Assembly: GCA_963719345.1 (NCBI GenBank)
Contig: CAVRCA010000003.1
Coordinates: forward strand, 434,001-498,000
Direction of reading: 5' to 3'
Length of the DNA: 64,000 nt
DNA from: CAVRCA01 sp963719345
GTDB lineage: Bacteria; Pseudomonadota; Alphaproteobacteria; Acetobacterales; Acetobacteraceae
The notes beneath the pieces were generated by a model. The model did not search any database, had not been told where the DNA came from, and worked only from the letters and a program-made list of their open reading frames with translations. This document shows positions 18,717-28,363 of the stretch, piece after piece. Positions within the stretch are counted from its first letter, which is position 1; each line of letters begins with the position of its first letter. The translations under genes and the position numbers were made by a program.

Positions 18717-19159
18717 GGAGCAAGCTGTCCTGCTGCTGCGTCGAACCGGTCCTCTTGATCAGGCGGTTACAGCTATCCGTCGGTTGGCGTCCGCCAAAGC
18801 AGGGCTGCGCGCCGCGCATATGGCGATGAGCAAGCTTGGCGTCCGACGGTTGGGCTGTATGCACGATCAGCCGTGACGACGATATAGCAGCCCTGGCCCG
18901 CGATCTCGCGGCGATGAACATCCAGGTCCGCCGTCGCGTGCCGCCTTCGGAAGCCGTGCCCGACCTCGCTGAAGCGCGGGCGCGGCAGGGGCTTTCGCAG
19001 CGCGAGTTTGCGGATCTCTTCGGCGTGGACGTGCGGACGCTGCAGAACTGGGAGCAGGGTCGCAACCGGCCCGACCCCGCCGCGCTCAGCCTGATCCGCG
19101 TCTTCGCGCACGCACCCGAAGCCGTCGAGGAAGCGATCTCCGAGCCGATCGCGCCGTGA
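18634..19159 (+). CDS. XRE/HTH-family DNA-binding protein, one frameshift
   Basis: About 175 codons from the ATG at 18634. The N-terminal part (MSAGSELKAQLERRGPVRVV, LLRRTGPLDQAVTAIRRLAS, GLRAAHMAMSKL) is separated by a frameshift near 18838 from ASDGWAVCTISRDDDIAALA. Removing one base in aagcttgg joins them. The C-terminal half is a clear HTH_3/XRE domain: ARARQGLSQREFADLFGVDV and RTLQNWEQGRNRPDPAALSL, the last being typical of HigA/YiaG-like antitoxin regulators. The N-terminal domain has no function I can name. Length is 3n+1. Immediately after its stop lies a truncated metallopeptidase fragment, so the unit sits at a rearrangement border. Confidence 0.72.
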
Positions 19160-19165
19160 TCGGCT

Positions 19166-19362
19166 GATCCCGGCGACATCCGCGAGGGACTGATCGCGGC
19201 CGCGGCGATCGGCGACGATCGCCTGCAGATGCGCTCGCGCGGCTACGTGGTGCCGGACAGCTTTACCCAAGGCGGCTCGGAGCAGCGCGCCACCTGGTTC
19301 AAGCGCGGCTCGGACAGCGGGACATCCGGCGCTGCGACACGTTCCATGCGGATCAGCTTTGA
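19166..19362 (+). pseudogene. 3' fragment of a YpfJ-like neutral zinc metallopeptidase gene
   Basis: Starting at GAT 19166 the sequence encodes DPGDIREGLIAAAAIGDDRL, then QMRSRGYVVPDSFTQGGSEQ and RATWFKRGSDSG. Restoring one G in cagcgggacatcc, it ends DIRRCDTFHADQL with TGA at 19360-19362. This matches the C-terminal end of YpfJ-type putative zinc metallopeptidases (GDDRLQ, VPDSFTHG, RVRWF, CDTF). The HExxH catalytic half is absent: upstream sequence is the HTH gene, with a stop in frame at 19157. It is therefore a remnant left by a deletion or insertion, or an assembly junction. Confidence 0.72.
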
Positions 19363-19429
19363 TCCGCAGCCGCTGATCGGCGGACTCCCGCGCGGCTTGA
19401 CCTCGGCGGCGGTCGGCGGCATGTCCGGG

Positions 19430-19857
19430 GTGCCGGACGGCCGGACGGCCGCTGATGGCGGGGCCGGCTCGCCCCGACATTGGAGGAAAGTCCGGGCTCC
19501 ACGGGAATACGGTGCCGGCTAACGGCCGGCGGGGGCGACCCCAGGGAAAGTGCCACAGAAAACAGACCGCCGGCGCCGGGCGCGCCCGCTGCCGGCAAGG
19601 GTGAAACGGGGCGGCAAGAGCGCACCGCGCTGACGGCAACGCCAGCGGCAGGGTAAACCCCACCGGGAGCAAGACCGAATAGGGGCGGCCGGCGCGGCGG
19701 CGGACAACCGTCGCTGGCGCAGGGGCATTCCCGCCCCGCCGCCCGGGTTGGTCGCGCGAGGCGCGCTGCAAGGCGCGTCCCAGAGGAATGGCCGTCCCAT
19801 GGCGTCGCCCTCCGGCGCACGGCATGGACAGAACCCGGCTTACAGGCCGTCTGGCAC
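19430..19857 (+). ncRNA. rnpB: RNase P RNA, bacterial class A
   Basis: The catalytic RNA of RNase P, which matures tRNA 5' ends. Helix P1 is formed by GTGCCGGACGG (19430-19440) with CCGTCTGGCAC (19847-19857), 11 pairs with one G-U. The conserved core blocks are present in order: gaggaaagtccgggctccac near 19484, a mid-core cagggtaaaccccaccggga then gcaagaccgaata near 19650-19680, cagaggaatggccgtccc near 19781, and cagaacccggcttacaggc near 19829. The length of about 430 nt is normal for alphaproteobacteria. Its place just ahead of the mraZ operon is one I know from related genomes. No frameshift-type argument applies, but single-base errors here would be invisible. Confidence 0.95.
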
Positions 19858-20136
19858 TCTGGCCCAATACAACCAACACGTGCGGGGCAACTCGACGTCG
19901 CTCGAATTCAATCCTTCTGGAACATTAAATAAACAAAATGCGGCAGTTCCCTTAGTCCGAGGCGGCACGGGCTGGACTCCCTAAAACACTGTTTTCATTA
20001 CCTTATATGTTCCGTTGTACCAGATCGTAACCGAGTCGAATCCCTTTGACGCCCATGTGAACCCATGATATCCCACGCCATCCCAAGCGCGCGGGGGCCG
20101 TGCAACGGGAGGTAGTGGTGGGGCGAACCCGGCCGG
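19858..20136 (+). other. Leader region of the dcw cluster
   Basis: This 279-base gap between rnpB and mraZ has no gene I can support. It has the lowest GC content of the area (around 19910-20035, with runs such as aacattaaataaacaaaatg and ttaccttatatg), where the main dcw promoter probably lies, followed by the MraZ operator. I could not assign a clean -35/-10 pair. Confidence 0.5.
20052..20085 (-). promoter_or_regulatory. MraZ operator: four TGGG boxes with 10-bp period
   Basis: CCCA occurs at 20052, 20062, 20072 and 20082, i.e. four TGGG boxes on the minus strand at exact 10-base intervals (one face of the helix). Known MraZ operators are three or more TGGGN boxes with five-base spacers, which fits. 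The array lies about 50 bases before the mraZ start, the right place for autoregulation of the dcw cluster. It is on the opposite strand from the arrangement usually drawn, which matters little for a ring-shaped binding protein. Confidence 0.8.
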
Positions 20137-20660
20137 ATGACCCAGTTCATGGGACCTCATCAGAACAGGCTTGACGCCAAGGGCCGCGTTTCCATCCCCG
20201 CGCCGTTTCGCGCCGCCCTGAGGGCGAGGGCCGAGGCGGCCGGGATGCCAGGTTCGCCGCTCGTTCTGCGGCCGTCGCACAAATATCCCTGCATCGAGGG
20301 TTGGCCCGATGCGCGAGTTCCAGGAGCTCGCCGCGCCGCTCAATGAGATCGACCTGTTCAGCGAGACGCATGACGATCTCGCCGCCTCGCTCTACGCCGA
20401 AGCCTTTCCGACCGAACCCGACAAGGAGGGTCGCATCGTTCTGCCGGACTATCTGACCGCGCATGCGGGCGTGACCGACGCGCTGATGTTCCTGGGCCTC
20501 GGCCGGATGTTTCAGATCTGGGAGCCGGCGGCTGGGCAGCGCCGTATCGCCGAGGCGCGCCAGAGTGCGCGGACCGAAAACCTGACGCTTCCCGGCCGCC
20601 CGGCCCGGTCCGGCCGGCCTCGGCGGAACGCGCCGCCTTCGGGTCGACACCTGCGCATGA
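20137..20660 (+). CDS. mraZ: Division/cell wall cluster transcriptional repressor MraZ, frameshifted
   Basis: MraZ is a ring-forming AbrB-fold repressor of the dcw cluster. The start reads MTQFMGPHQNRLDAKGRVSI, with the DAKGRVSIPAPFR signature of the first SpoVT-AbrB-type domain. A frameshift near 20310 (after CIEGWPDAR) is followed in another frame by LAAPLNEIDLFSETHDDLAAS and the second motif EPDKEGRIVLPDYLTAHAG. The correct end is probably TGA at 20658-20660, overlapping the rsmH start as ATGA. In the sequence as given the frame runs on into rsmH, so a second indel lies near the 3' end. Its operator is at 20052-20085. Confidence 0.9.
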
Positions 20661-21630
20661 GTCGGGAGCTCGTCCACGTCCCGGTCATGCTGGCCGAGGT
20701 CCTCCGCACCCTCGCGCCGCGCGATGCCGGGGTGTATCTCGACGGCACGTTCGGCGGCGGCGGCTATGCGGTGGCGATCCTGAGCAAGGCGGCCGCTTGC
20801 ACCGTTTGGGCGATCGACCGTGATCCTGAGGCGATCGCGCGGGGCGCCGCGCTGGCCGCGCGATATCCCGGCCGGCTCCATCTACTTCAAGGCGAGTTTC
20901 GGCCACATGCTTTCGCTGTTGTCCAGCGCCGGCGTGAGCTCGCTGGATGGCGTCGTGCTCGATCTCGGCGTCTCCTCGTTTCAGCTCGACGATCCGGCGC
21001 GCGGTTTCAGCTTCCGCGCCGACGGGCCGCTCGACATGCGGATGGCGCGGCAGGGGCTGACCGCCGCCGATCTGGTCAACACGCTGAGTGCGGAGGAGCT
21101 TGCCGACATGCTCTACGAGTTCGGCGAGGAGCGTCGGTCGCGCCGCATCGCCCGTGCGATCGTCGCTGCCCGCGCCGAGGCGCCGATCACGACCACCGGG
21201 CGTCTCGCCGCCATCGTCCGGTCGGTGGTCCCGCCGGACCGCTCCGGCATCGATCCGGCGACCCGCAGCTTCCAGGCGCTGCGGATCCGGGTGAACGACG
21301 AACTGGGCGAGATCGAGCGCGGCGCTCGACCAGGCGGCCGGGCTGCTCGCGCCGGGCGGCCGGCTGGTCGTAGTGGCGTTCCATTCGCTCGAGGACCGGA
21401 TCGTCAAGCAGTTCATGAGCGAGGCGGCGGGGCGCGAGCCGGCCCGTCGCGCCACATCCGCGCGGGCTGACGACGCGACCGCGCGCCGCGTTTTCGGTTG
21501 CTGACGCCGAAGGCGCTGCGCGCCCGGCGCGGCCGAGATTGCTGCCAACCCGCGGGCGCGCAGCGCCCGACTCCGCGCCCTCGAGCGGCTCGCGGCTTCC
21601 TCCGAACCCACGACGAGGCTTGTCCCATGA
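20657..21630 (+). CDS. rsmH: 16S rRNA (cytosine1402-N4)-methyltransferase RsmH, frameshifted
   Basis: RsmH (MraW) methylates N4 of C1402 in the ribosomal P site. The start is MSRELVHVPVMLAEVL; the SAM site is YLDGTFGGGGYAVAIL with AIDRDPEAI. Breaks occur near 20900 (GEF to GHMLSLL, one extra T in gagtttcgg), near 21318 (ELGEIERG to ALDQAAGLL), and twice between about 21490 and 21530 (RLLTPKAL, then AEIAANPRARSARLRALERL). Between them lie VVLDLGVSSFQLDDPARGFS and FHSLEDRIVKQF, fully conserved. The stop at 21628-21630 overlaps ftsL. It is an essential-cluster gene with no sign of decay other than the indels. Confidence 0.9.
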
Positions 21631-22447
21631 TGCGCCCGTTCACCTGCTTATGCATGCTCCTGGCCGGCGGGTCGGGCCTGTACCTCTATCAGCCAAACAC
21701 CAGGCGCAGATGCTAGACCATGAGATCGCCACGGTGATGCCCGACGGCCGAGGTCGCCCGCGCGCGGATCGGCGTGTTGCTGGCCGAGTGGACCGCTGGA
21801 AACGACCCCGAGCGCCTCGCGGCAGCTGGCCGGCACGGTTTCTCGCCCTGCAAACCGTGGCGCCCGCCCAGTTCATCGGCGATGACCGATCTCGATAAGC
21901 GGTTGCCGGCGGTCCGGACGCCGGACGCGGCGATTGCCGGGACCGGCCGGCGGCGAACCGATGACGAAGCTTCAGGCGCCGCGCCGAGCGCGCGTCCCGC
22001 CGAGCCACGCCGGCCGGTGGTGCAAGCGCCCGCCGCCGAGCCCGGACAAGGCCGTCGATAAGAGTGCTGACAGAGCTCCCGACAAGACAAAGGAGAATCC
22101 GCCGGCCCGGCCGGCGTCGGCCAAGGTGGTGGCCGCTCCGCACGCCACTGCCGCTCCGGCGCGCGTGCAGGAGCAGGCGCGTGTGCCGGAGCCGAAGCCG
22201 CCGCGGCTGCCGTCGCGCCATCCTGCCGTCGCCGAGCCGCGATCGGTGACACCGCACTCCGCCATCGCTCCGGCGATGCGCGTGCGTGTCGCCCCGCTCG
22301 CGCCGTGGCGGCACCGGCCAGCCTACCGCCGCGCCCGTCGCCGCTCCGGCCCCCGTGGTCCGTCGGTGTTCGGCATGGCGCGCGGCAGCCGCCCTCCGCG
22401 CCCGCCGGTACCGTCAGCTGTCTCCGGCCTGCAACGGCGGCGGCTGA
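21627..22447 (+). CDS. ftsL: Cell division protein FtsL with long Ala/Pro-rich tail, frameshifted
   Basis: FtsL is a bitopic divisome protein that links FtsQ/FtsB to FtsWI. The N-terminus MMRPFTCLCMLLAGGSGLYL is a single membrane segment. Read across several frames it continues KHQAQMLDHEIATVM, AEVARARIGVLLAEW, NDPERLA, RFLALQTVAPAQF and MTDLDKRLPAV, the periplasmic coiled coil of FtsL. The rest to about 22447 is an Ala/Pro/Arg-rich tail (PARPASAKVVAAPHATAA) ending near SVFGMARGS, as in Acetobacteraceae FtsL proteins as I remember them. At least three or four indels are needed. Exact residues and the stop (TGA 22445-22447) are approximate. Confidence 0.65.
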
Positions 22448-22457
22448 GGCGGGCCGC

Positions 22458-24444
22458 ATGCCGCAGTATCCGCCGCCCGATCCGGCGGCCGTGCCCGATC
22501 CGCCGCCGCCGGGCGCGCCGGCCAGTTCGGCGCCCCGCGCGACGGCGCGGTGCCGCGCGTGGAGAAGGTCCGGGTCACCGCGCCCGATCTCGCGCGCCGC
22601 GCCGCGATGGAGCGCACCCGCGGCCGGCTGGTGATCGCGGCGTTCGGTTTCGCGCGCTGTTCTGCGCGGTCGTTGCTAAGCTCGCGGATGCAACCATGCT
22701 CGAGCCGCTCCGCCGCACCGGATTGAGAAGCCGGTTGCCGAGTCGTGCGAGGCCGCCGCACGAGCCCGCCGCGGCGCGGCGCCCATGCACAACGGGCAAT
22801 GATCACTGATCGCAACGGCGAGATCCTGGCGGTCTCGCTGCCTACCGCCGGGCTCTACGCCAATCCGCGCGAGATGGTCGACCCGGCGGACGCCGCACAC
22901 CGGATCAAGCAGGTGCTGCCGCAGCTCGACGAGACCGAGGTGCTCCAGCGGCTGACCGCGGCAAGCAATTCGTCTATCTCGCGCGGCAGATCACGCCGCG
23001 CGAGCAGCTCGCGGTCAACGGCCTCGGCATTCCCGGCGATGTATTTCGCAACCGACCGAGCAGCGCCGCTATCCGCTGGGCCGGGTCGCCGCCCAGGTGC
23101 TGGGCGGCGTCGATGTCGACGAGAACGGCGTCGCCGGCGTGGAGAAGGCTTCGACAAGCGGATGCGCGAACGACAATCGCCGCTGCGTCTTTCCCTCGAT
23201 ATCCGCGTGCAGGCGGTCGTGCGCGAGGAGCTGGCGACGCCAAGGACGAGTTCCAGCGCGATCGGCGCCTGCGGGATCGTCATGGACGTGCGCACCGGCG
23301 AAGTGCTCGCGATGGTGAGCCTGCCGGATTACGATGCCAACGAGTTCGGCAACGCCACCGGCGGACGAGCGGTTCAATCGTGCGGTCACCGGCATGTACG
23401 AGCCGGGCAGCACGTTCAAGCTGCAGACGGCGTCGATGGCGCTCGATTCCGGCACGTCGATATCTGGAGCGAGTTCGACGCCGCACGACATCCATATCGG
23501 GCGCTTCACGATCACGCGATTTCGAAGGCAAGCACCGCTGGCTCTATCTGCCGGAGGTACTCGCGTATTCGTCGAACCTGGGCGCGGCGCACATCGCCAT
23601 GACCGTGGGCGCCGAGCGGCAGCGGGCTTGGCTGCGGCAGCATGGGAATGTTCAACCGCGTCGGCATCGAGCTGCCGGAAGCCGGCCAGCCGATCATTCC
23701 GCCGGCGGCAACTGGAAAGAGATCGCGACGCATGACGGTGGGCTTCGGCCACGGCATCGCGGTCTCGCCGCTGCACGTCGTGCGCGGCACGGCCGCGATC
23801 GCGAACGGCGGCATCAAGCTGCAGCCGACCATCCTGGCCGAACCGCCCGGCATGCAGCCGGTGACGGGCGAGCGGGTCATGCAGCAGAACACCTCCGACA
23901 TGATGCGCAAGCTGATGCGGCTGGTGGTGACGGACGGATTCGGCAAGTCGGCCGAGGTGCCGGCTACTATCCCGGCGGCAAGACCGGCACGGCCGAGAAG
24001 TCGGCGCGCACGGCTACAAGAAGCACGCCAACGTCTGCCGCGTTCATGAGCGTGTTCCCGATGAACGCGCCGCGCTATGCGGTGTACATGATGCTGGACG
24101 AGCCGCACGCCAATGCGAGCACGCACGGCTACGCCACGGCGGGCTGGGTGGCGGCGCCGGCGGCCGGCCGGGTGATCGCCCGGATCGGGCCGATGATGGG
24201 CTTGCTGCCTGATGTCGCCGACAAGGCGGCGATCGACCAGGCGCTCTACATCCCGCTCGAACCCGCACCGATCGGGCGGCGGGCGCGCCCCCCGCTGGTC
24301 AGCGCCAAGCCGCCAGCGCCGGCGGGGACGCCGGCAACCGCGCCCGCCAGCGTCGCTCCGGCTCTCCGGGTCCCCTTGCGCGACCTGCGACACGAGGCGG
24401 CCGACGAGGCGACGCGCACAGTGTCCGCCGTTGTTGATCGCTGA
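22458..24444 (+). CDS. ftsI: Septal peptidoglycan transpeptidase FtsI (PBP3), many frameshifts
   Basis: FtsI cross-links septal peptidoglycan with FtsW. The reading needs several frame changes but all parts are present: a Pro-rich cytosolic start (MPQYPPPDPAAVPDPPPPG); the membrane anchor RGRLVIAAFGFA; MITDRNGEILAVSLPTAGLYA; the transpeptidase motifs GSTFK (SxxK, near 23410), YSSN (SxN, near 23572) and GGKTGTAEK (KTG, near 23977); then SVFPMNAPRYAVYMMLDEPH. The last in-frame part ends at TGA 24442-24444, one base before murE. Junctions at about 23365, 23641 and 23732 each need one base removed (twice a C before ATG). The C-terminus has an Ala/Pro-rich extension. The start is approximate. Confidence 0.85.
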
Positions 24445-24445
24445 G

Positions 24446-25891
24446 ATGACGCAGCGCGTGTTCCCGCCCATCGCCAGCCCGGCGTGGCGCCAATCCGGCG
24501 GCCTCGAGGTCGCCGGGATCACCGCCGACAGCCGCGCGGTCGCGCCGGGTTTCCTGTTCGCCGCGTTGCCCGGCGTCGCGCGCGACGGCCGCGCCTACAT
24601 CGACGAGGCTGTCGCGCGGGGTGCCGCGGCCGTCCTGGCGCCGCTCGGGACCGCCTGGCCGGCCGGCGTGCCGCCCCGGCCGCTGATCGAGGACCGCGAA
24701 CCGCGTCGGCGGCTGGCGCAGATCGCCGCCGCCCTCGCCGGACCGCAGCCGGCGACCGTGGTCGCGCTCACCGGCACCAACGGCAAGACCAGCACGGTCG
24801 ATTTCCTCCGCCAGCTCTGGATGTTGGCCGGGCACCGGGCGGCGGGCCTCGGCACGCTCGGGCTGACCGCCCCCGGCTTCGAGGCCGGGCCGGGCCTGAC
24901 CACCCCCGATCCGGTCAGCCTGGCCCAGACCCTCGCCCGGCTTGCCCGGGCCGGCGTGCAGCACGCCGCCATGGAAGCATCCTCGCACGGGCTCGACCAG
25001 TTCCGGCTCGACGGCGTGCGCCTCGCCGCCGCCGGGTTCACCAACCTCACGCGCGACCATCTCGACTACCACGGCACGATGGACGCCTACCGGCATGCCA
25101 AGCTGCGTCTCGCGGCCGAGTTGTTGCCGCAAGGCGGCACGGTGGTGGCGAGCGACACGCTCGATCCGGTGACCCGAGACGCGCTGGCCGGCATCGCAAC
25201 CCGCCGCAAGCTCGATCTGCGCAGCGTCGGCGAGACCGGCTCGGCCATCCGGCTGATTCGCAGCATTCCTCGCCCGGATGGGCAAGTGCTCGAGATTGAG
25301 GCCGGCGGCACCCGACACGATTTGGCGCTCGCTCTCCCCGGTCGGTTTCAGGCGGACAACGTGCTGCTCGCCGCCGCGTTGGCCGAGGCGACCGGCGAGC
25401 ACGGGGTGGTCGAGCGGCTGCCTTGCCTGCGCGGCGTGCGCGGGCGAATGGAATTGGCGGCGCGGCTGCCCAATGGCGCCGCCGCCTATGTCGACTATGC
25501 GCACACGCCGGACGCGCTGGAGCGATTGCTGATCGCGCTGCGGCCGCATACCGCCGGTCGGCTGCACGTCGTTTTCGGCGCCGGCGGCGACCGTGACCGC
25601 GGGAAGCGCCCACTGATGGGCGTCGCGGCCGCGCGCCACGCCGACCGGGTGATCGTCACCGACGACAATCCCCGGGGAGAAGAACCGGCGGTGATCCGGG
25701 CGGCGATCCTGGCCGCCTGCCCGGGCGCGATCGAGATCGGCGACCGGGCGCGCGCGATCGAGACGGCGCTCGACGCGCTTGCCCCTGGCGACGTGCTCGC
25801 GGTGGCCGGCAAGGGGCACGAACAGGGCCAGATCGTCGGCGGGACGGTGCTGCCGTTCGACGACGCAGCGCTGATCCGGGGGTTGGCATGA
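24446..25891 (+). CDS. murE: UDP-MurNAc-tripeptide synthetase MurE, meso-DAP type
   Basis: A 481-residue ligase adding the third stem residue to UDP-MurNAc-L-Ala-D-Glu. The ATP site is TGTNGKTSTVDFLRQLW. The substrate-side motif DDNPRGEEP contains DNPR, the determinant for meso-diaminopimelate, so the wall has DAP. Other landmarks are AGITADSRAVAPG near the start, EASSHGLDQFRLDGV, TNLTRDHLDYHGTM, and VDYAHTPDALERLL. The frame is intact. The ATG at 24446 (MTQRVFPP) lies one base after the ftsI stop, and the stop overlaps murF (ATGA at 25888). It acts in the cytosol upstream of MurF. Confidence 0.95.
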   Translation: MTQRVFPPIASPAWRQSGGLEVAGITADSRAVAPGFLFAALPGVARDGRAYIDEAVARGAAAVLAPLGTAWPAGVPPRPLIEDREPRRRLAQIAAALAGPQPATVVALTGTNGKTSTVDFLRQLWMLAGHRAAGLGTLGLTAPGFEAGPGLTTPDPVSLAQTLARLARAGVQHAAMEASSHGLDQFRLDGVRLAAAGFTNLTRDHLDYHGTMDAYRHAKLRLAAELLPQGGTVVASDTLDPVTRDALAGIATRRKLDLRSVGETGSAIRLIRSIPRPDGQVLEIEAGGTRHDLALALPGRFQADNVLLAAALAEATGEHGVVERLPCLRGVRGRMELAARLPNGAAAYVDYAHTPDALERLLIALRPHTAGRLHVVFGAGGDRDRGKRPLMGVAAARHADRVIVTDDNPRGEEPAVIRAAILAACPGAIEIGDRARAIETALDALAPGDVLAVAGKGHEQGQIVGGTVLPFDDAALIRGLA

Positions 25892-27274
25892 CGAACCCCC
25901 TCTGGACCCCGCACGACTTGGCGCAAGCCACCCAGGGCACCATGCCGGTGCCGTTCGCCGCCTCGGGCGTGTCGATCGACACCCGCAGCCTGCGGCCGGG
26001 CGATCTGTTCGTCGCCCTGGCGGGGGAGCATCGCGACGGCCACGAGTTCGTCGCCGAGGCGCTGGCGCAGGGCGCCGCCGGCGCTCTGGTGCATCGTCCG
26101 GTGGCGGGCCTGGGCGCCACGGCGCCGCTGCTCACCGTGGCCGACACGCTGGCCGGCCTGCACGCACTCGGCGCCTTCGCCCGCGCCCGCTTCGCCGGCA
26201 AGCTGGTCGCCGTCACCGGCAGCGTCGGCAAGACGACCACCAAGGAGATGCTGCGAGCCATCTTGTCGGCGCAGGGCGCGACCCACGCCGCCGAAGCGTC
26301 GCACAACAATCACTGGGGCGTGCCGCTGACCTTGGCGCGCCTGCCCGCCGGCACGCGGTTTTGCGTCGTCGAGATCGGCATGAACCACGCCGGCGAGATT
26401 TTTCCGCTGGCCCGCCTCGCCCGCCCGCACGTTGCGCTGATCACCTCGATCGGGCGCGCGCATGTCGGCCATCTCGGCAGCATCGAGGCGATCGCCGACG
26501 AGAAAGCCTCGATCGCACGCGGACTGGAACCGGGCGGCACGGCTGTTCTGCCCGCCAACTCGCCGCTGCTCGGTCGCCTGCGCGCCGCCGCGTCGGCCGC
26601 ACGGGTGCTCACCTTCGGCACGGGCGAGCCGGCCGAAGCGCGCCTGCTCGCGGCCCGGAGCCGACGCCGACGGCAGCGATGTCGCGGCGCGGATCGACGG
26701 ACGCGAGGTGCATTTCCGGCTCGCCGCGCCCGGCCGGCACATGGCGGTCAACGCGGTGGCTGCCCTCGCCGCCGCGTCGGCGCTCGGCGCCGATCTGGAC
26801 TTGGCGGTTGCCGCCCTCGCCGATTTCGTCCCGGTCGCCGGGCGGGGCGCGCGCCGGCGGATTGCCGTCCCCGGCGGCTGTGCGTTGCTGCTCGACGAAA
26901 GCTACAATGCTTCCTCGGCCGCCGTGCGCGCCGCGCTCGACGTGCTGCGACTGCAGCCGGCCGCGCGCCGGGTCGCGGTACTCGGTGACATGCTCGAGCT
27001 GGGCGACGAGGGTCCGGCCGAGCACGCCGCGCTCGCCCCTGACGTCGCCGCCGCCGCCGACACGCTGTTCGCCTGCGGAGCGTTGACCCGCCATCTGTTC
27101 GATGCCGTGCCGCCGGGTTTGCGCGCGGCGCACGCCGCCGACGCCGCGACCCTGGCACCGCTGGTCGCCGCCGCCGCGGCGCCGGGCGATGCGATCCTGG
27201 TCAAGGGCAGCCTGGGCAGCCGGATGCGGCTGGTGGTCGCCGCCCTCGAGCAGCCGCAAGCGGACGCACGCTGA
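25888..27274 (+). CDS. murF: UDP-MurNAc-tripeptide D-Ala-D-Ala ligase MurF, one frameshift
   Basis: MurF adds D-Ala-D-Ala to complete the UDP-MurNAc-pentapeptide. The N-terminal and central parts are intact: SGVSIDTRSLRPGDLFVAL, ATP site TGSVGKTTTKEML, SHNNHWGVPLTLARL, and EIGMNHAGEI. A frameshift between about 26630 and 26660 (...ARLLAAR to GADADGSDVAARIDG) separates this from the C-terminal domain with GRHMAVNAVAALAAASALG, LDESYNASSAAVRAALDVL and RRVAVLGDMLELG. Length is 3n+1, fitting one inserted base in the GC-rich stretch. The stop shares one base with the mraY start. It is essential, so a real null is unlikely. Confidence 0.94.
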
Positions 27275-28363
27275 TGCTGTTCAATCTGTTCCGGCCGCTC
27301 GGCGACCAGTTCATCCTGTTCAATCTGTTCCGCTACATCACGTTCCGCTCGGGTGCGGCGTGCCTGACGGCGCTGCTGGTCAGCTTCCTGCTCGGGCCGG
27401 CGACGATCCGCTGGCTCAAGTCGGTGCAGCGCTCCGGCCAGCCGATCCGACTCGACGGTCCGGAGCGCCACCTCATCGAGAAGAAAGGCACGCCGACGAT
27501 GGGCGGTGTGCTGATCCTCTTTGCGCTGACTGCATCGACACTGCTGTGGGCCGACTTGCGCAACGCGTATGTGTGGATCGTGCTGTTCGTCACCCTCGGC
27601 TACGGCGCGCTCGGCTTTGCCGACGATTACCTCAAACTCTCCAAACGCAACCATCGCGGCGTGTCCGGACGGTCCAAGCTGGTTGCGCAGATGCTGATCG
27701 GATTGGTCGCGGCGATCGCGATTGTGCTGGTCACTCGCCACCCGCTCGCGACCACCCTGACGGTGCCGGTGTTCAAGGAAGTGCTGATCCCGCTCGGCTA
27801 TCTTCTTTCCGGTGTTCGGGATGCTGGTCATGCTCGGCAGCTCGAACGCGGTGAACCTGACCGACGGACTCGACGGGTTGGCGATCGTGCCGATGATCAT
27901 CGCCGCCGGCGTGTTCGCGCTGATTTCCTACCTCGTGGGCAACCGCATCTTCGCCGACTATCTGCAGCTCAACCCGGTGCCTGGCGCGGGAGAATTGGGA
28001 GTTTTCTGCGCGGCTCTGATCGGCGCGGGACTCGGCTTCCTGTGGTTCAATGCGCCGCCCGCGGCGGTGTTCATGGGCGACACCGGCAGCCTCTCGCTCG
28101 GCGGCGCGCTCGGTGCTGTGGCGGTGGCGACCAAGCACGAGATCGTGCTGCTGATCGTCGGCGGCCTGTTCGTGGTCGAGACCGTCAGCGTCATCATCCA
28201 GGTGTTCTGGTACAAGCGTACCGGGCGACGCGTGTTCCTGATGGCGCCGCTGCACCACCATTTCGAGAAGAAGGGCTGGGCCGAGCCGACGATCGTCATC
28301 CGATTCTGGATCATCTCCATGATCCTCGCGCTGGCGGGCCTCGCCACGCTGAAAATCCGATGA
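27274..28363 (+). CDS. mraY: Phospho-MurNAc-pentapeptide transferase MraY, one frameshift
   Basis: MraY makes lipid I on the inner membrane by moving phospho-MurNAc-pentapeptide onto undecaprenyl phosphate. Landmarks are LIEKKGTPTMGGVLIL, FADDYLKLSKRNHRGVSGRSK (the DDxxK motif), then after a frameshift near 27805-27812 (tatcttctttcc, one base too many) NAVNLTDGLDGLAI, FMGDTGSLSLGGALG, APLHHHFEKKGW and the final helix. The HHH motif and the two Asp motifs are complete. Length is 3n+1. The start at 27274 overlaps the murF stop (TGATG) and the stop overlaps murD (ATGA). Confidence 0.95.

Noticed and set aside
19166..19362. Treating the 19.2-kb fragment as part of the HTH gene
   Set aside because: The HTH frame has a clear stop at 19157-19159 and the fragment's residues match a metallopeptidase C-terminus instead.
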